From Lepisosteus oculatus (lineage: Eukaryota > Chordata > Actinopteri > Semionotiformes > Lepisosteidae): DNA of 64,000 nucleotides. This document shows, in pieces, positions 1 through 13,903 of this stretch. The stretch is taken from assembly GCF_040954835.1 (NCBI RefSeq), contig NC_090706.1, positions 39,193,148 to 39,257,147 on the forward strand, written 5' to 3'. Both the position numbers and the translations under genes were made by a program. How positions within the stretch are numbered: the first letter of the stretch is position 1; every line of letters begins with the position of its first letter. The notes under the pieces are model-generated. The model was not told where the DNA came from, searched no databases, and worked only from the letters and a program-made list of their open reading frames with translations.

Positions 1-3000
1 TATTGCAAGGAATGAGCTACAAAGGTGTTGCAAGGGTATTCATTGGAAGGTGGGGAGGGATACGAGGCCGGGAGACTTATATCCATCAAATAACTGAAGT
101 GTGCAATATTAGGATCTAATCTTTCTCCCGAACACCAGTAAGTGTACGATTAGATTATGTTCTGTGGGTGGTAGAAGGTAGTACTAAACCAAAGTTATGA
201 GGCATTTATATTGTCACTGACCTAGCCTAGAGCAAACTTCAATTCCTGTTAAAAATCTTATTTCTCTTAGTGCGTTTGGAGGCATCACAACTGAAGTACA
301 ATTCTGCCTAGATGCCTACAAGGGTTGTTGTGTTGTGTTACGCTACAAATCTCAGCCGAAGTTTGAAACCCATCACAGAGCAGCGTTTACAAAAAAGACC
401 GATTAAAGAAAGGGCGCCCTTGACCTATGGATGTGTTAGCCATGCTGTGGTGAACATTTGTGGGAGAATAGGATTTGTTACACTAGAAGCATTTTCTCAG
501 CATCACTGTGGTTAGCAGAACCAGTGGTGGACAAAGCAACATCTAGCCTTTCTTGCTGCAGAGTATTAGGAATGATTTCCAGATTCCATGTTATTTAGTG
601 CGAACAAAGCCAAAGAGAAAAGCATTACATCTGTTTGGCAGGATATAAATGGAAACCAGGGGCTGACTCTGAGAAAGAAGCCTCTGAACATTTGTTCCCT
701 AGTGGCACTTCTGAAAAAAAAACCAGGGGCTCTTCCAAGTCCACATGTAGATGAAATGTAACATTTTCTGCAGGAAAAACAGCAACGCCAAGGGATTATG
801 GACAAAAATGGAAATGAAGACTCTAGATGTCTGGAACAAGCTGCCCAGCCACGTTGCTGTCCCGGCTCCCACTTATCAGACACAAGCCCCTGCCGTTTTC
901 CGTAAACGCTGGCCGGCAAACGAATTATCCGACCACGTCCCTCGTCCTGCACCACACCTGCCGACAACCCACCACTTAAGGTCTCCTCACCTGCATGTCC
1001 ATGCTCGGTATTGGGTTTACCTGTCCAAGCTACTATAGGACGCCTCTGAAACTCTTCAGCTTGTGAACTTCTGAATACTTGACCTACACATCCCCTGGAC
1101 CACGATCCTCGTCTACGCGTCTCAGATAAGTACTCTCGTCTTCCGCCACCTATCTCAAACCCAGCCTTTATTCAGTGACCAAGAACCGCATCAGGTCCTA
1201 CTTTCTTTCGTGGCTAACAGGCTAAACAGTTACTGGAGCCAGTTTCAAGAAACGACCGTAAGAGTTTCTTCGAACAGTAAGCTACTGGCAGCTTCAAACT
1301 TGAAAAAGATTGGGGAAATGTTGTCTTCTCATGCTTCTGTTTTATTATGGTTTATGTGTACATGGCTTTGCAGTATTAGTTTTGTGTTCATCTGATATAG
1401 GTTAGTTATGATCCAACTGCCGCTGAGTTCGGCCAGTGATCATCACTAACACCCAACACAAAACACAACAGAACCGTTTCTCGGTTCAAAGTCTTGCTCA
1501 CATCATGAGGTGGCCTCAAGAAAAAGCATAGGTGCAGGAATGGGTTAAAAAAAATTTCAGAGCTTTTTTTTAACTTTGAAACGCCTTTCAGAATGTTTTA
1601 CAAAATCTACCCAAACCATTTCTCTGAGGTACTTCCAAACAGGGACTTTGCTCCTCTCAAAATATTTGTTCATCTGAAAGTCAGCAGGCCGGTATGTTGC
1701 ATGCAAAAGCCACCTTTAGTTGTCACTGTCCCACCTCTCCAAGGATCACCTAGAAATAATAAGCACTCACCTGAGTCAATAAGCACTCGGGTAAGAGGAG
1801 AGAGGCTGGAGTTTATGGACTCCAGATTCCACTGCTGTGAGGAGCTTATCCCATATTTCCACAATATTCACCACAGCCTGGGGTGAACATGCCGACATCA
1901 AGATAAGCTGCAAGAATATGGGAAACCTTTGTATAAATGCTCATTTTTGCAAATTGCTGCTCTGTGATGGGTTTATCACTCTGGGTGATATTTATAACCA
2001 ATAACCTTTTGCTATTGAGCTTCTAGGGCCCTGGGTTCCTTTAGAGATTCAATGGCTTGAATTAAAAGCAAATACGTGAGCAATCCTGCTCTCCCTCCTA
2101 GCAAAGCAATCTCTAGTGCTCTAATTAAGTTCCGCAGTGCACGCAAGCAGAGCAGCTGGAGTCTGACCCCGAAGAAGCTGGGAGCATGTTTCAGCCCTCC
2201 TCATCTCCAGCACTGCACTCACAGACTCACAGCAACACGTACAGTAGCACACAGCACCAGGAGGAACAGACTCTCACAGGGCAGGCTGCTTTGATATGCC
2301 ACTCTTCATCTTTGTGTTTAATTTGACTCTTATTCTTGAAAAGGAAGGTCAGTTCAACAGAAATGATGACTCCAAGTTTATAAAATTTTTCCCAATGGCT
2401 TAAACTGTTTTTTCTCGGTGCATATTTATCTCTTTGGGTTTCGCACAATCTGTAAATCATGTTGCACTGCAGCGTGCATCTCTAAAACAAGGTGACCTGG
2501 ACACATTCCCAACTTTCCAGTGCTTCCACTGACACTGTTGATGTGAGCTTTTTGTTTTTCGGAGGGGAAACATTTTAGTGACAGTGTGTCTCAGGTTCAT
2601 TATTGGAATTAATTTTTTTCTCCAAAGCGTATGAGGCTCTCACACTTGTCAAACAAATCACCATTCAGAAATCTGAAAACAGAAGGCATGGCTTTCAAAA
2701 CAAAGTGTCTTTCGGGCTCATGGCGTTCGTGTTTCAGGACATCTCCCAGAGCTTCATTTGGAACTTTCCTAAATTTGGTCCTCTCATGCCCTGTTTTTTT
2801 TTCTTTAAATTTAGACTCCTGCACTGTGCAGGGAAAGCGAGGTCCTACAGACATGTTCCCTGGACATGGGCACCTGTCAGAGCCTTTCACTGTTTGACAC
2901 ACAGTGTACGAACCACAGCATACTGCGGTATATTTACAGCACCTCCCACTGACATCACTGCGGGCCAGCAATCCTGAAGGGGTCTCGACTGGAGTGTGAT

Positions 3001-6000
3001 TTTTAAAACCACCCTAATGTGCAACATGCCTACAGCTTGTGTACAGTACACTGAACCTAGGCAACTGCAGATGTGCTGTGACACAAACTAATGTATAGAT
3101 TTAGCCTAATATTATTCCTATCCAAATCAATAAAAAACAGAAATACAGTACATGTTGTGGATATAAAAATATACTACAACACTGAAGAACATAGTCATGG
3201 TAATTTCCCCATTATAAATTTCCCAATGGGAAAACAAGATTTTTTTAAAGAATCCGAAGACAGACAGGCTGAAAGGAGACATCTGCTTATATCAGTGTTA
3301 CTCTACAGAAACTCTAGATATATCAGTCTCCTACAGTATATAACCAGAAACAGCCCCTTGTGAGACAAATTTATTTTAAAATCATCCATGCCCGTAGGTT
3401 TACTAAACAGAGCCTGATGTATTATTTTTTAAAGACTAAAATAAAAAAAAATAAGAAACACTGCATGTCTATTTACAAGAAAGTCACAGACAACAGCCAA
3501 TTTGCAGTTTGTGTTTCATGTTTTTCTGTGCTGTCAAAACACATAGAATAGGGACTTCAAAAGAAGAAATTGATCTCTCTGTTAAATTATGAATTTCGTG
3601 TTATTTTATGAAGGTTTTTGAACATCAGCTGTCCCGCTGATCCACAGAAACTGGAGAAAGATGAACCTCTGTGGGCAGTTAGGATTCTGGGATCCCAAAT
3701 GAGCTGACACAACAGTTAGCACTGATAGCAGACGTCATACGGCAGTGGCGATTTCGGAAAATTACTCTTTCTTTTCACCGTGGTAGGTTCATGAAAAATA
3801 ATTGTGCAGCACGCCATGGAGACTGAGGGCAATGAAACAACACTGCGCAACGGTAGGTGCAGAATGCATACTAGCTCACCCAGATTGAAACAAGAGTAAG
3901 ACCTTCCAACATGGTCTCTAAGAGCGAGTTATTGCTGGCATCCACAATCCAAAATAAATCGAAATAGCTCACGTTTGTCATGTCACTTTGGCAAATGTTT
4001 GTGTTGTGGCGATGCTGTTTGGAGCAACTTATCAACATCAAGTTGGGAATGATCAACTGGAGCACAGCAGACGAACCTAGTGCCGCACCTGGAGGGACAG
4101 GGTGTGTGGCTGCTCAGAAGAGACACTAGTGTAGTGCTCATGCTGCTCAATACAGAAACAGGCACAGTTTTCATGATGTGCAAATCATTCAAAATGGTGC
4201 CCTCTTGGTCCATATTTGTTTTTCCCCGTGGGCAAACAGGGACAAATGCCCACTCCATGGCAAAGGAATCAGTTGGGCAGAGTTTGCCCAACGGGTAAAT
4301 CAGACACAGTGCTTTGTACAAGGTACAGAGAATGTGAAAACAGACGAAGCGAGACGTTAGTGGTGGTTCTACCGCCTTCAGTACTATTGGTATTGCAGCG
4401 GACCTTTGGGGATGACTGCAGCCCACTTTCCCTTCAGGCCAGCCAGGGCCGGCTGACTCACGAGTGGAAGAGCTTGAGGGACCCCGAAAATATCATCTCC
4501 ACGGACTCAATCTGTAGGCACCGCGTTGAATCAGCCTGCAATGACTCAACGTGCCTCTCAATTGCCATATGCCAATTTGAAATGGCTTAGCATTGAGCTC
4601 AGGAATGTGCTACTAAAGCACACCAGGGTAATTACTTTTTCTCTGGACACCAGGTAACTGCTATTAGTATTAGAGTCTAAAAACCAACTTCTTAAAGGGA
4701 AAAAAAGAAAAAACCTCAAGACCTAGCTTGTGCTTCAGATCCATTAACCCTAAACACCTCGTTTAAAAAACAAAACTCCTTCTCCTAGAAAGCAATTGAA
4801 CTAATCCCTCCTGCTTCTCAATAGACCATTTTTGGCTGTTCCTTGAAAACATGCCTTTGGTAACCATGGAAACAGTCCAAACCACCTGAATCCAAAAGGA
4901 AAAATGGAAGGATCCTATTTCAGGAATTGAACTTCGTCTCCTGGCATGCAATGTGAGTAACTAATAGCATTTTTCACATCTTGCGAGGCATTTTTAAGCC
5001 AGTGGCAGTGAAGCAGGAAAATGTGGGATAGCTCTGGAAATCCATATTAAAGATTAAATCCCCAACTTGATCTTTATCAAAGAGGCTAAAACCAACTGCC
5101 CATGCAGGACCGGTGTCCTTCCTATTGTCTCAGCTCGAAAGCTCCACAAATGGCACATATGGCTGCAGAATTGCCCCGTCCTGCCCCTTGTAACTCCCCC
5201 TCCCAGGGTAACAACCAGCAACAGCCACTCAGACCTGAGGTAAAGTGCAACATGGTGTCACACTACATCAGGAGTGACCAGAGCTGCTCCTGGCATGTTC
5301 CTCACACCCCCAGTGCTCTGTCTAAAGAATGCTCTACCCTGTAGTTCCAGATCGTGTTCCCTGGTTCTTGTTTCATTCTTCATTCTGAAGATGTCCTCTT
5401 GGTTGACTTTGTCAGTGCCTTTGGGGATTCCGAATACTTTTATCAGGATGCTTGTAATCTTCTATGTTTGAGACAAGAAACGATTGTTTTTGTCTATCCT
5501 CTTGAGCACAAAAGCATATCAGGCCGTTGTTCTTGGAACTTATTCCGCAGCAGAATTATCTTTCCCGATATATCGGTGGCCAACACCGCGCACGGTACTC
5601 CAAATGAGGTCTCATTCCCTGATTTAAACTCCAAGTTTTTGACTGCGTTTTCTTCATTTAACTCTGGAGTTCTTTGTTTTAACGCCCAAATCGCACCGGT
5701 GCGTGGGTCGTTATCATGGCGAAGTGATGATTCCTCTGATCACATCACACGCTGCTCCACTGCTCGGTACTCCACTGCGTGTGCTCTGACTCACAGACAT
5801 GGACGGACATGGACTGCTACACGTCCTGTAGGTATGATGAGGGGTTAGCGCACGGCCACCTCCGTGGGGGCTCTCAGCTGACCAATTTGGATGAGACCGG
5901 CTGCTCCCTTCCCAGTCTGAAATCGGCATCCCATTTTGCCTTGCACTTTGAATGAAGGCACGGATATCACTCTCCTGTAGTGTGCACTCCCACCCACTTC

Positions 6001-6234
6001 TGCCCTTTGTTCCTGATATCTTGCCCTCTGAGCTCCATGCTGACATCACCTTAGACACCATCTCTCAAGACACATCATTGAGCTGTCTCGGCCATTGCAG
6101 ACCCTACCGGACACCCCCACAGTCACACATCTTTCAGGCTCACCGAGGTCTCCACTAGCCACCATGCTGGCCACAATTATAGGAGTTCCAGCTTGTCCAG
6201 AATTTGTATACCTGACCTTGACCATGTTATTTAG
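1..6234. other. No recognisable gene or element
   Basis: AT-rich intergenic sequence. The longest open frames (147 codons at 3983-4426 minus, 164 codons at 5354-5848 plus) show no domain, splice pattern or family resemblance that I recognise. Confidence 0.5.
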
Positions 6235-6510
6235 TTAACGCTTGAGCCACACCTGCGTGGAGGTTGCTGCTTTCAATATACAGTACTTGGTTTCCATACC
6301 TTCCAATACCTTTAAGTGTTTCTCATAGGAATCCTCTTTTAGCTTGCTGTTTCCCATTTTATATTGGTACTTTCGGTCTTTTCTACCTGCATGTAAAGAT
6401 TTTCACTTGTCTACACCAAAAGTCATCTCGCCAGGTGTTTTCCCAGTCTCGGATTCTATCTAAGCCTTTTGAAATTTCTTTTGCAGTTTCACATATGTGA
6501 GCACCAATCT
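6235..6510 (-). mobile_element. Decayed LINE reverse-transcriptase fragment
   Basis: The minus strand encodes pieces such as GLDRIRDWENTWRDDF then QVKIFTCR, reminiscent of the 'DLDRIQxWADxWQMKFNVDKCKV' segment after the RT palm domain. The reading frame is broken, so this is a fossil. Confidence 0.4.
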
Positions 6511-9500
6511 GTTAAGGCCTGAAACAAGTGTCTTTTAAAAAATGTAGTTCATCTTTACACTGTTGGCTTTTCATTTCAAATTTTGACTGCAGTACTTATT
6601 TAAACAACTCTCCCGCTTCTGTGGGCAATTATTCGAATGAGTTAGAAATTGATGATTTAATGACCCCTAATACCTGCTGGACTTTTCCTCTCTCTTTCTA
6701 GGAACAGGGTTGACCACCCCAGCAATATGCAAAAGAACTACTGACAAGCAGTTTAGAGCACCCAGAGCCGAATCAGAACAGCACTATTCAACCAGAAAGA
6801 ATTCACAGGCATCGCACATTGATCAGTGCAAGTTCATACTGCAGCTCTCCTACACCATGAATCAACCAAGAACAAAAACTGCCAGTAGGCAGCCCCCCCC
6901 CACAATTTGCATACATCAAGATAAGCCCTTGAATGAAGACTGAGATTTTTACATTTCACGTGATAACTGATAGAATGGCACTAAGCACCATGATGAAGAC
7001 GTTGGATGTTCAGCTTTTATGTGCAAAGCAGAGGAACAAGGCACAGACGGGTTTCTGCACAGTGTCTGCAATATTTTGCACACACACTGTAATTGCATGT
7101 CTCTTGGCTGGCATAACTGTGCCACTGTGAGATCTGGAAGGCGAACAAATGCTCAGTTATTTGAGGTCCTTGTAAAAGCATTTCCAGTGACAATGTCATG
7201 GGAATAACATTTCTTTTTTGTTACCCTGATTATTTTACATGTGTTCTATGCCATGTTGCTCTTATTTTGCATTCCAATTGGTTTCAATTAGTGGTAAGAC
7301 TTTTGCCTGGCTTAGCGACAAACCCCTGGTTTGTTACTGAGGGGAGGGCGTCCGTCTACACTGTCTGCCGGTGAAGCTGATGGGAAATCAACGCAGAGGA
7401 AAGAGGTGACTGCTTTTTCAGTCTGGCCTTTCAGTCTTGGCTTAATCTTAGGAGCTGAGGAAGTGTCAGAGCTTGATTTCTTAAGTGCCTCTCTGCGTGT
7501 GTGTTTGTTTGCCAGCTTTGTGAATCGTGTGCATTTGTTTTCTCTCATTTGCCTCCCAGAAGGAGATGAAAAACTGTCCTGGTAAGGTGGTCGTGTGCAC
7601 TCACCTGAGTAGCATGAAGCATTGTGTCTTGGGAGCACCGTGTCAGTCTAGCTCTTTTTTGTTTAAGCGTTGGGTAAACGAAACCCGTAGTTTTCCAGTG
7701 CAGAATAATTGCGAAATTGAGCTCATTTGAAATATTACCAAGGGAAATGAAGGTCTGTGCTGGAAACCCTGTCTCCTTCCCTCACGCTGTGTAGGCCTGA
7801 TTTGAGTTATACTTGGTACTCGTTCTCCTGATTTCCTACAGTAAATGTCTCCCAGTGTGTGTTTTGTAAATCTGCTTCATTAATTGTTCCCTATATTCCC
7901 TTTTTTTTTCAAATTTGTCTCCCAGACAGGGAAGAACCTGCAATCTGCAAATTTCATGGCAAAGCAATGTCATGCCAACGCCTGCGTAGCTCAAGCAAAC
8001 CTACAGTATGAAGTACTGTCTCAATGACAAGAGTTCCCAGCCTTTTCTGACTAAAGTACCTCCATTTAAGTAATTGCTCTTATTCTTCAAGGACACCCAA
8101 TTCAAATGTAAAAACAAATCAAGACCCTACAATTTCCCAAAATAAAGCTGATTGAACTGCTAAAATATTGAACCCATCCATTGCTTTTTTAAAGCAGACC
8201 AAATAATGAGACCAACTACTGCTCAGCTCTGTCAGTTGTGGCCAATTGTTTTAGAATATGACATGTTCACTCAATCTGTGACCCTTCCAATCCGATTCAT
8301 TAACTGTGCAGTTTAAGTCCTGCTTCATAAGCTTTCCATTGTGCTGAGAGATTTTGTTAACTTCAAATTTAAGAGGGTATACAATATAGTACAGTATCTA
8401 CTGGTGTGTGACAGGTGTCAAGTTATATTTATTTCAACAACCTGTCAAGCTTCTTTCATTTTGGTATTAACTTTAAAGAGTAATGATTCAAACCTGGTAT
8501 TTAGACAAGGAATTATTTCCCTTTTTGATCAATTCTGAAAGGAAAACATAAGAACAGAGAAAGAGGGGCAGACGTATTCCACTTGGCAAAACATACATGA
8601 AACATAGACTGAAAACATCTGTAACAATTCGGGTTTGGCAGAACAGGAACCAAAAGGGAAAAAAAGAAACAGGATATGAAGTTGCAAAATGTCAAACAAT
8701 GACACTAGGATTTATTTATTTTAAGGAAAGTACTGTTGTTGCTCAATTAGCTACAACTGATTTATTGAGAACAGCCATGGCATCAACAAAAAAAATCTGC
8801 CTTCCTACAGTAAATCTAGTACCCTGTTGCTGAAAATATTTACTTTAGCCTTATCTACCTGAGTGTGTTTAAAGGTTTGGATCCTGTCAGCTCTCTTCCA
8901 CACATTAAATTCCATGAGCCTGAATCAGCTGTGCTATTGGAAAATACTCTGAAATACTCTAACCAGTCAGCATCTGATTATTCCTCAAACATGCCTCACA
9001 TTGTTGAGCTTCTTGACATTCTGAAAATGTGATGTGCCAATTAAGCCCTTGTTAATGAAACAGGTCTTTACAGGTGTTGAGCACAATAGTATATAACAAG
9101 CATGGTGGTTAATTTTCTTCCAAATGGAAAGATGCAGACACATGTCTGTTTTTTGTTACTAACATTTTATTTAATCTTTTGTTAATTTTCTGCCAAACTG
9201 ATGTCTTATCATTTTCACAGACTCTTCCCAGTCCAGTAAATGGGTGGTACTCAAGTTCATCCCTGGAGAGACTCCATCCTGCAGGTTTTCCCATTTGCAC
9301 ACGCTAAAGCCTTGGAAAAAAGCCTCTCCGACATTTGACAAGTAATATTGCTCAGTGCTGATAGATGAAATCAATCCTTACACGTTTGGGCCAGATTAAA
9401 CCAATCTCAGCCATTATTACATTCTTGATATACTGTATGTACAGTATAAGTAAATAACCAAATTAGAATTGCTTGGAAAAAGAAAAAAAATCTTTCTAAA

Positions 9501-11329
9501 TGCATTTTTCACATCATAAAAGATTATTGTTTGAGAGTACTACTGTATATAGCAAAGTCTTGACAATTCATGCATTAATTTCTAGTCAGATTTTGAACTC
9601 ACATTTTGGGAACTACAGTATATGGCAAAGCAACACATTCAATATTTGAAAATCACTGCTTTTAGAGATGCACAGGATTCAGGGTTGAGTTATGTGGTGC
9701 TCAAGAGAATGGCTTCTGCCTTTCACCAAATATATTATTATCAAATAATTATTAATTACACACAATTAAATTATTACATAAGGAAGGTTAGAATCTTTAT
9801 CTAGTTCCCTAGGTTCCAGTTGGAAGTCCAACTGATTGTTTGGCCATGCTGCAGGATCTCACATTAAATGAGCTAAGATGCCAATTAAACACACAGATAT
9901 CTTTAAATGTGCATTTTAAAATTAAAGCATTTTTTAAAACTTGGTGTTAAATGTTTAAATTGAATAGCAAAAGCGATTATTAGTTACAAGATTAGACAGT
10001 AGTATATAACAATAAAATTGAATGCAAGGAGCAAAAAGAAAAATCTCCACATGTAGAGAACATGTAAGAATTTTTTAAAACCCAGGCATTCACATGAAGA
10101 ATGACAGCCTTTCTCTGTAAGTGCTCTGGTATTTATTTTAATTATAGACAATTAAATGTTCTGTAAAAATTAAAAACTCTTAAAAGGCAGAAGGATTTGC
10201 TATTTTATGTACAGTACGGTACGTGTTAACAGATTTGGTTTGATGTAAACAAAGTCAATTTACACATTGGAGTAGCTCCAAGTTGTGAAGATAAAATCCC
10301 TTTTACCAGCAATAAATGAACAAGATGCCATATTGCTTATTGAGTCTCATTTTATCCTACGGGAATCGAATGAATGGAGATAATTCATAACTCCCACTGG
10401 CAAAGAGGGAAATTAGTGTACTGTTCGCTGGTGTTAATACATCTTTAAGACAACTAGAACTGCTCTCTAGGGAGCTAGCGTTTTTCCTGCCATTCTTGGA
10501 AATTAGGCAATGTAATATGTACTGTACTGTATCTGTTCACCATCTGCAAATTAGGATCAACAGGAAATCCGGACAATTCTGAAGCCCACAGACAAAACAA
10601 AATTTAACTATGGACCCTGTTCATAGTCTACACAGACTAAAAGACTCGTGTACCAAATTTTTATGTAATGAGGTAATTAAGCCTCATTAAGTAGAATGGT
10701 CATTCAAAACGGGCAACAGCACAGCTGTTCTGTCACTTGAGCTTATATGGCAGAATCAATCAGGGTGATTGACTGATATGTTTCTGTGCTCAGAGGATTA
10801 AATGTGGAAAAAGACCTTCTGACATCCAGACATTCATTTATTTTATATGAGGATATACTGTAAGCCTTCTGTCAGGCTGGGAGTGCATGTTATGTTGAAA
10901 TAATCTTGATTTCTCCTTTCTCCATTTTCTTAAATAATGTAAATACTGAATCCCAACCAAAATTCAAACAAAATTTAAATGAAGCATGCAGACAGCACTA
11001 CAGTGAAGACAACATTTTGGAGACACATTGAATGCAGGGGGCACTCGTATGTTGCCCACATGAATCTAGGATATTTTTGGGACAGTTTGGGGTTTTAAGT
11101 TTGAGTCTTTTTAAAGAAAAAAAACAATATTGGCAAATGTTTAGAACCGGAAGCTGTTAATCAGCTCAGCTCTATACAGGCACCATGGCAGCGGTGTGGG
11201 AGAGATGTATGCTACTGTCCATGCCTGAGCCCTTGAGAATCAGTGCAGTCCCACAAAACCAGCAGCCCAATCAAACTGTGGATGGAGTAACTGTGCAGCT
11301 CTCACTGATAAACACAGTAGACTCACAAG
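6511..11329. other. No recognisable gene
   Basis: AT-rich sequence with scattered TACTGTA/TACAGTA words (clusters near 9430, 10212 and 10520). Only short open frames; nothing resembling an exon was recognised. Confidence 0.5.
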
Positions 11330-11935
11330 TATACTGTATCGCAGTATTCAAATCCAGACTGAAAACCTACTACTTCAGCCTAGCCTAGCCTATACCTAAC
11401 ATCATAGCCTGCTGCAACCATGGCTGCTGGTGCTGCTGTACATGTACATGCCATTGTGTGTCTCTGTGTTGGCCCACCAGGTAGATACATCTGTTCTGAC
11501 CAGACTATCCTATTCTCCTCCCCACATGTCTGGATGGCGCCCGGGCTGGGTACCATCTGAGTTGGATGCTGCATCACTGCCATGGATCCAAGAGGGACAT
11601 CGTAGATATAGCTGTCGTTTAGGAGGATTTTGCTGGTCTACAGAGATCTGCATGGAGTACTGACATACAGAAGACATGATGGATGGATTAATACACTTAT
11701 TCATTGATTCCTTTTTTGAATTGTATAATGTTAGCATGCCCAGAGGGGTAGGGCAGCCAGTTGACCTTGGACCCCTAGAAGTTTTTTTTTTCTCCTTACT
11801 AAGGAGTTTTTGCTTCCTCTCCTCCGTTGTGTTTTGGTCTTTTCTGTTCTGTATTCACAACATGTATGGTCACTTGCTTTGTGGCAACCTTGTTGTGAAA
11901 GGCGCTATATACAAATAGATTGAAATTGAAATACT
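11330..11935 (+). mobile_element. L2-like LINE 3' end
   Basis: The final codons read VFKSRLKTYYFSLA followed by a stop, the usual C-terminus of fish L2-like reverse-transcriptase ORFs. A 3' UTR of about 540 bases follows, with GAAGTTTTTTTTTTCTCCTT, CATGTATGGTCACTTGCTTT and the tail GGCGCTATATACAAATAGAT. Strongly 5'-truncated. Confidence 0.6.
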
Positions 11936-13319
11936 CTCTGTGTTGTGCACACCTCTGCAGCAATTCCAGTCAGCAGATTCCTTAACCAGATACAGAACAG
12001 TAATCGCCCAACCACAGAGCCCAGCCTTTGCTAAGAACAGAGCTTTTACTGTTTCAGAGGCCTGGGAGTTCTTAAACTTAAACTATAGACGTAATGTATT
12101 GGAAAATAATTAGCGCAGCCAACTGGTATCCTCATTATTGAAGATAATACATGTCTAATTTAAAAATCATGCCTTTATAATTGACTGGTTTATCATGGTC
12201 TTACTCATTATATCAATTGCATCTCAACTCACATACCAAACACTGCCACTTTTCAGCAAATCTCATGATTTGAGCTCAGTGTTTTATTCTCCCAAGGAAA
12301 ATACTACTCAAGCTACAGTATCAACTAACCTATCTACTCCCTTTCTAAAATGTAAAAAAAAAAATCATGTTTTTGTCCTTATAGCTATTGATACAGAACT
12401 ATGACACTTGCATCTTCATTGTGCATTTTTATACAATCATACCTTTGTGCTATACCACTGACAAATTAATAAACCTATCATTTTTAATTTTGCCATTCAC
12501 ATCCTTAAATTGGCATTTAAGTTTAATCCACTATATGAGGACCGAGTTACTGACTAGACAGACATAAAGAAAGATCGATATAGAATACGCAAAGTTTTAT
12601 ATAATATTTTACATAATATATTATAAAAGGCATCACTGAGGGAAGATGTTTGTAAAACACTTCAATCTCAGAGAATGCATTAGTTTGAGGGTCTAGCTCA
12701 TTAATTGAAGTGGGAGTTAGTCACCTTGGATTCAAATTAGCCAGGAAAGAGCTCTCATTAATGCATCCAACTTTAAGCTTCCCTGTTTCTACCCAGCAAA
12801 CACTCATACCCCTCCTTAAGCATAATTCTGTTAAAGCAGAGGGAAATAACCAGACAGAATGTAGGTATTGAACCCCGCATGATTAACTGGAGGACAGATT
12901 TGCACATTCTGAAACTCGAAGGGAAATATTCTGCAGGTTTTGAAGGAGTGTTAAATACAATACCTGACAACAGTACTAATACAAGGAATTAACGTCTTAG
13001 CAATATGTTCAACTTATAAAGTTAGACTGTATCTGGAATTACAATGACCACACCTCATGATCCAGTAGGACCATCAAGGAATTTATATTTAAAGTGTGGC
13101 ATACTGGTAACGGGAGAGCATAACAGGATCTTTGAATCCTTTGAATTTGGGTTTCAGATAAAATAGAACCAAATGTAGCTGAAAAGGGAGAAAACAGTGA
13201 TCCTTTACTTGCAGTGCAAGGAAAACAGTATTCAAAGCACAAAACAAAATATAACGTCCTCTTTGAAACTTCTTCAAATTAGACATCTTCCAAACTCCCT
13301 CCATAATAATATAGCTCTT
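11936..13319. other. No recognisable gene
   Basis: AT-rich; a weak AT dinucleotide-like tract near 12597-12625. Nothing else seen. Confidence 0.5.
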
Positions 13320-13342
13320 AATAATAATAATAATTAATAATT

Positions 13343-13866
13343 GCTTACACTTATATAGCGCTTTTCTGGACACTCCACTCAAAGCGCTTTACAGGTAATG
13401 GGGACTCCCCTCCACCACCACCAATGTGCAGCATCCACCTGGATGATGCGACGGCAGCCACAGTGCGCCAGAACGCTCACCACACATCAGCTATCAGTGG
13501 GGAGGAGAGCAGAGTGATGTAGCCAATTCATAGAGGGGGATTATTAGGAGCCCATGATGGGGTAAAGGCCAGGGGGGAAATTTGGCCAGGACACCGGGGT
13601 TACACCCCTACTCTTTTCAAGAAGCGCCCTGGGATTTTTTTTAATGACCACAGAGAGTCAGGACCTCGGTTTTACGTCTCATCCGAAGGACGGCGCCTGT
13701 TTACAGTATAGTGTCCCCGTCACTACACTGGGGCATTAGGACCCACATGGACCGCAGGGTGAGCGCCCCCTGCTGGCCCCACTAACACCTCTTCCAGCAG
13801 CAACCTTAGTCTTTCCCAGGAGGTCTCCCATCCAGGTACTGACCAGGCTCACACCTGGTCAGTACT
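13343..13866 (-). repeat. 5S rRNA-derived SINE (SINE3-like), copy 1
   Basis: The right end (about 13821-13850) reads GGTCTCCCATCCAGGTACTG and continues GACCAGGCTC, the reverse complement of the internal promoter part of 5S rRNA. The element therefore runs on the minus strand. Its tail is the ATAGCGCTTTTCTGG part next to an ATT/AAT microsatellite at 13320-13340. The body is nearly the same as the copy at 63372-63860. Confidence 0.75.
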
Positions 13867-13903
13867 TTATTAAAGTGTGAATCCAAAATTCACACTTTAA
13901 TAA
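13836..13903. repeat. Two adjacent perfect stem-loops at the SINE head
   Basis: The first hairpin pairs GTACTGACCAGG (13836-13847) with CCTGGTCAGTAC (13854-13865). The second pairs 16 bases, TTATTAAAGTGTGAAT (13867-13882) with its exact complement (13888-13903), around a 5-base loop. A run of A follows. Confidence 0.7.

Noticed and set aside
3983..4426. Minus-strand 147-codon frame in the left intergenic part
   Set aside because: Long for random AT-rich DNA, but no domain, no plausible exon borders and no resemblance to a known family. Not called as a gene.
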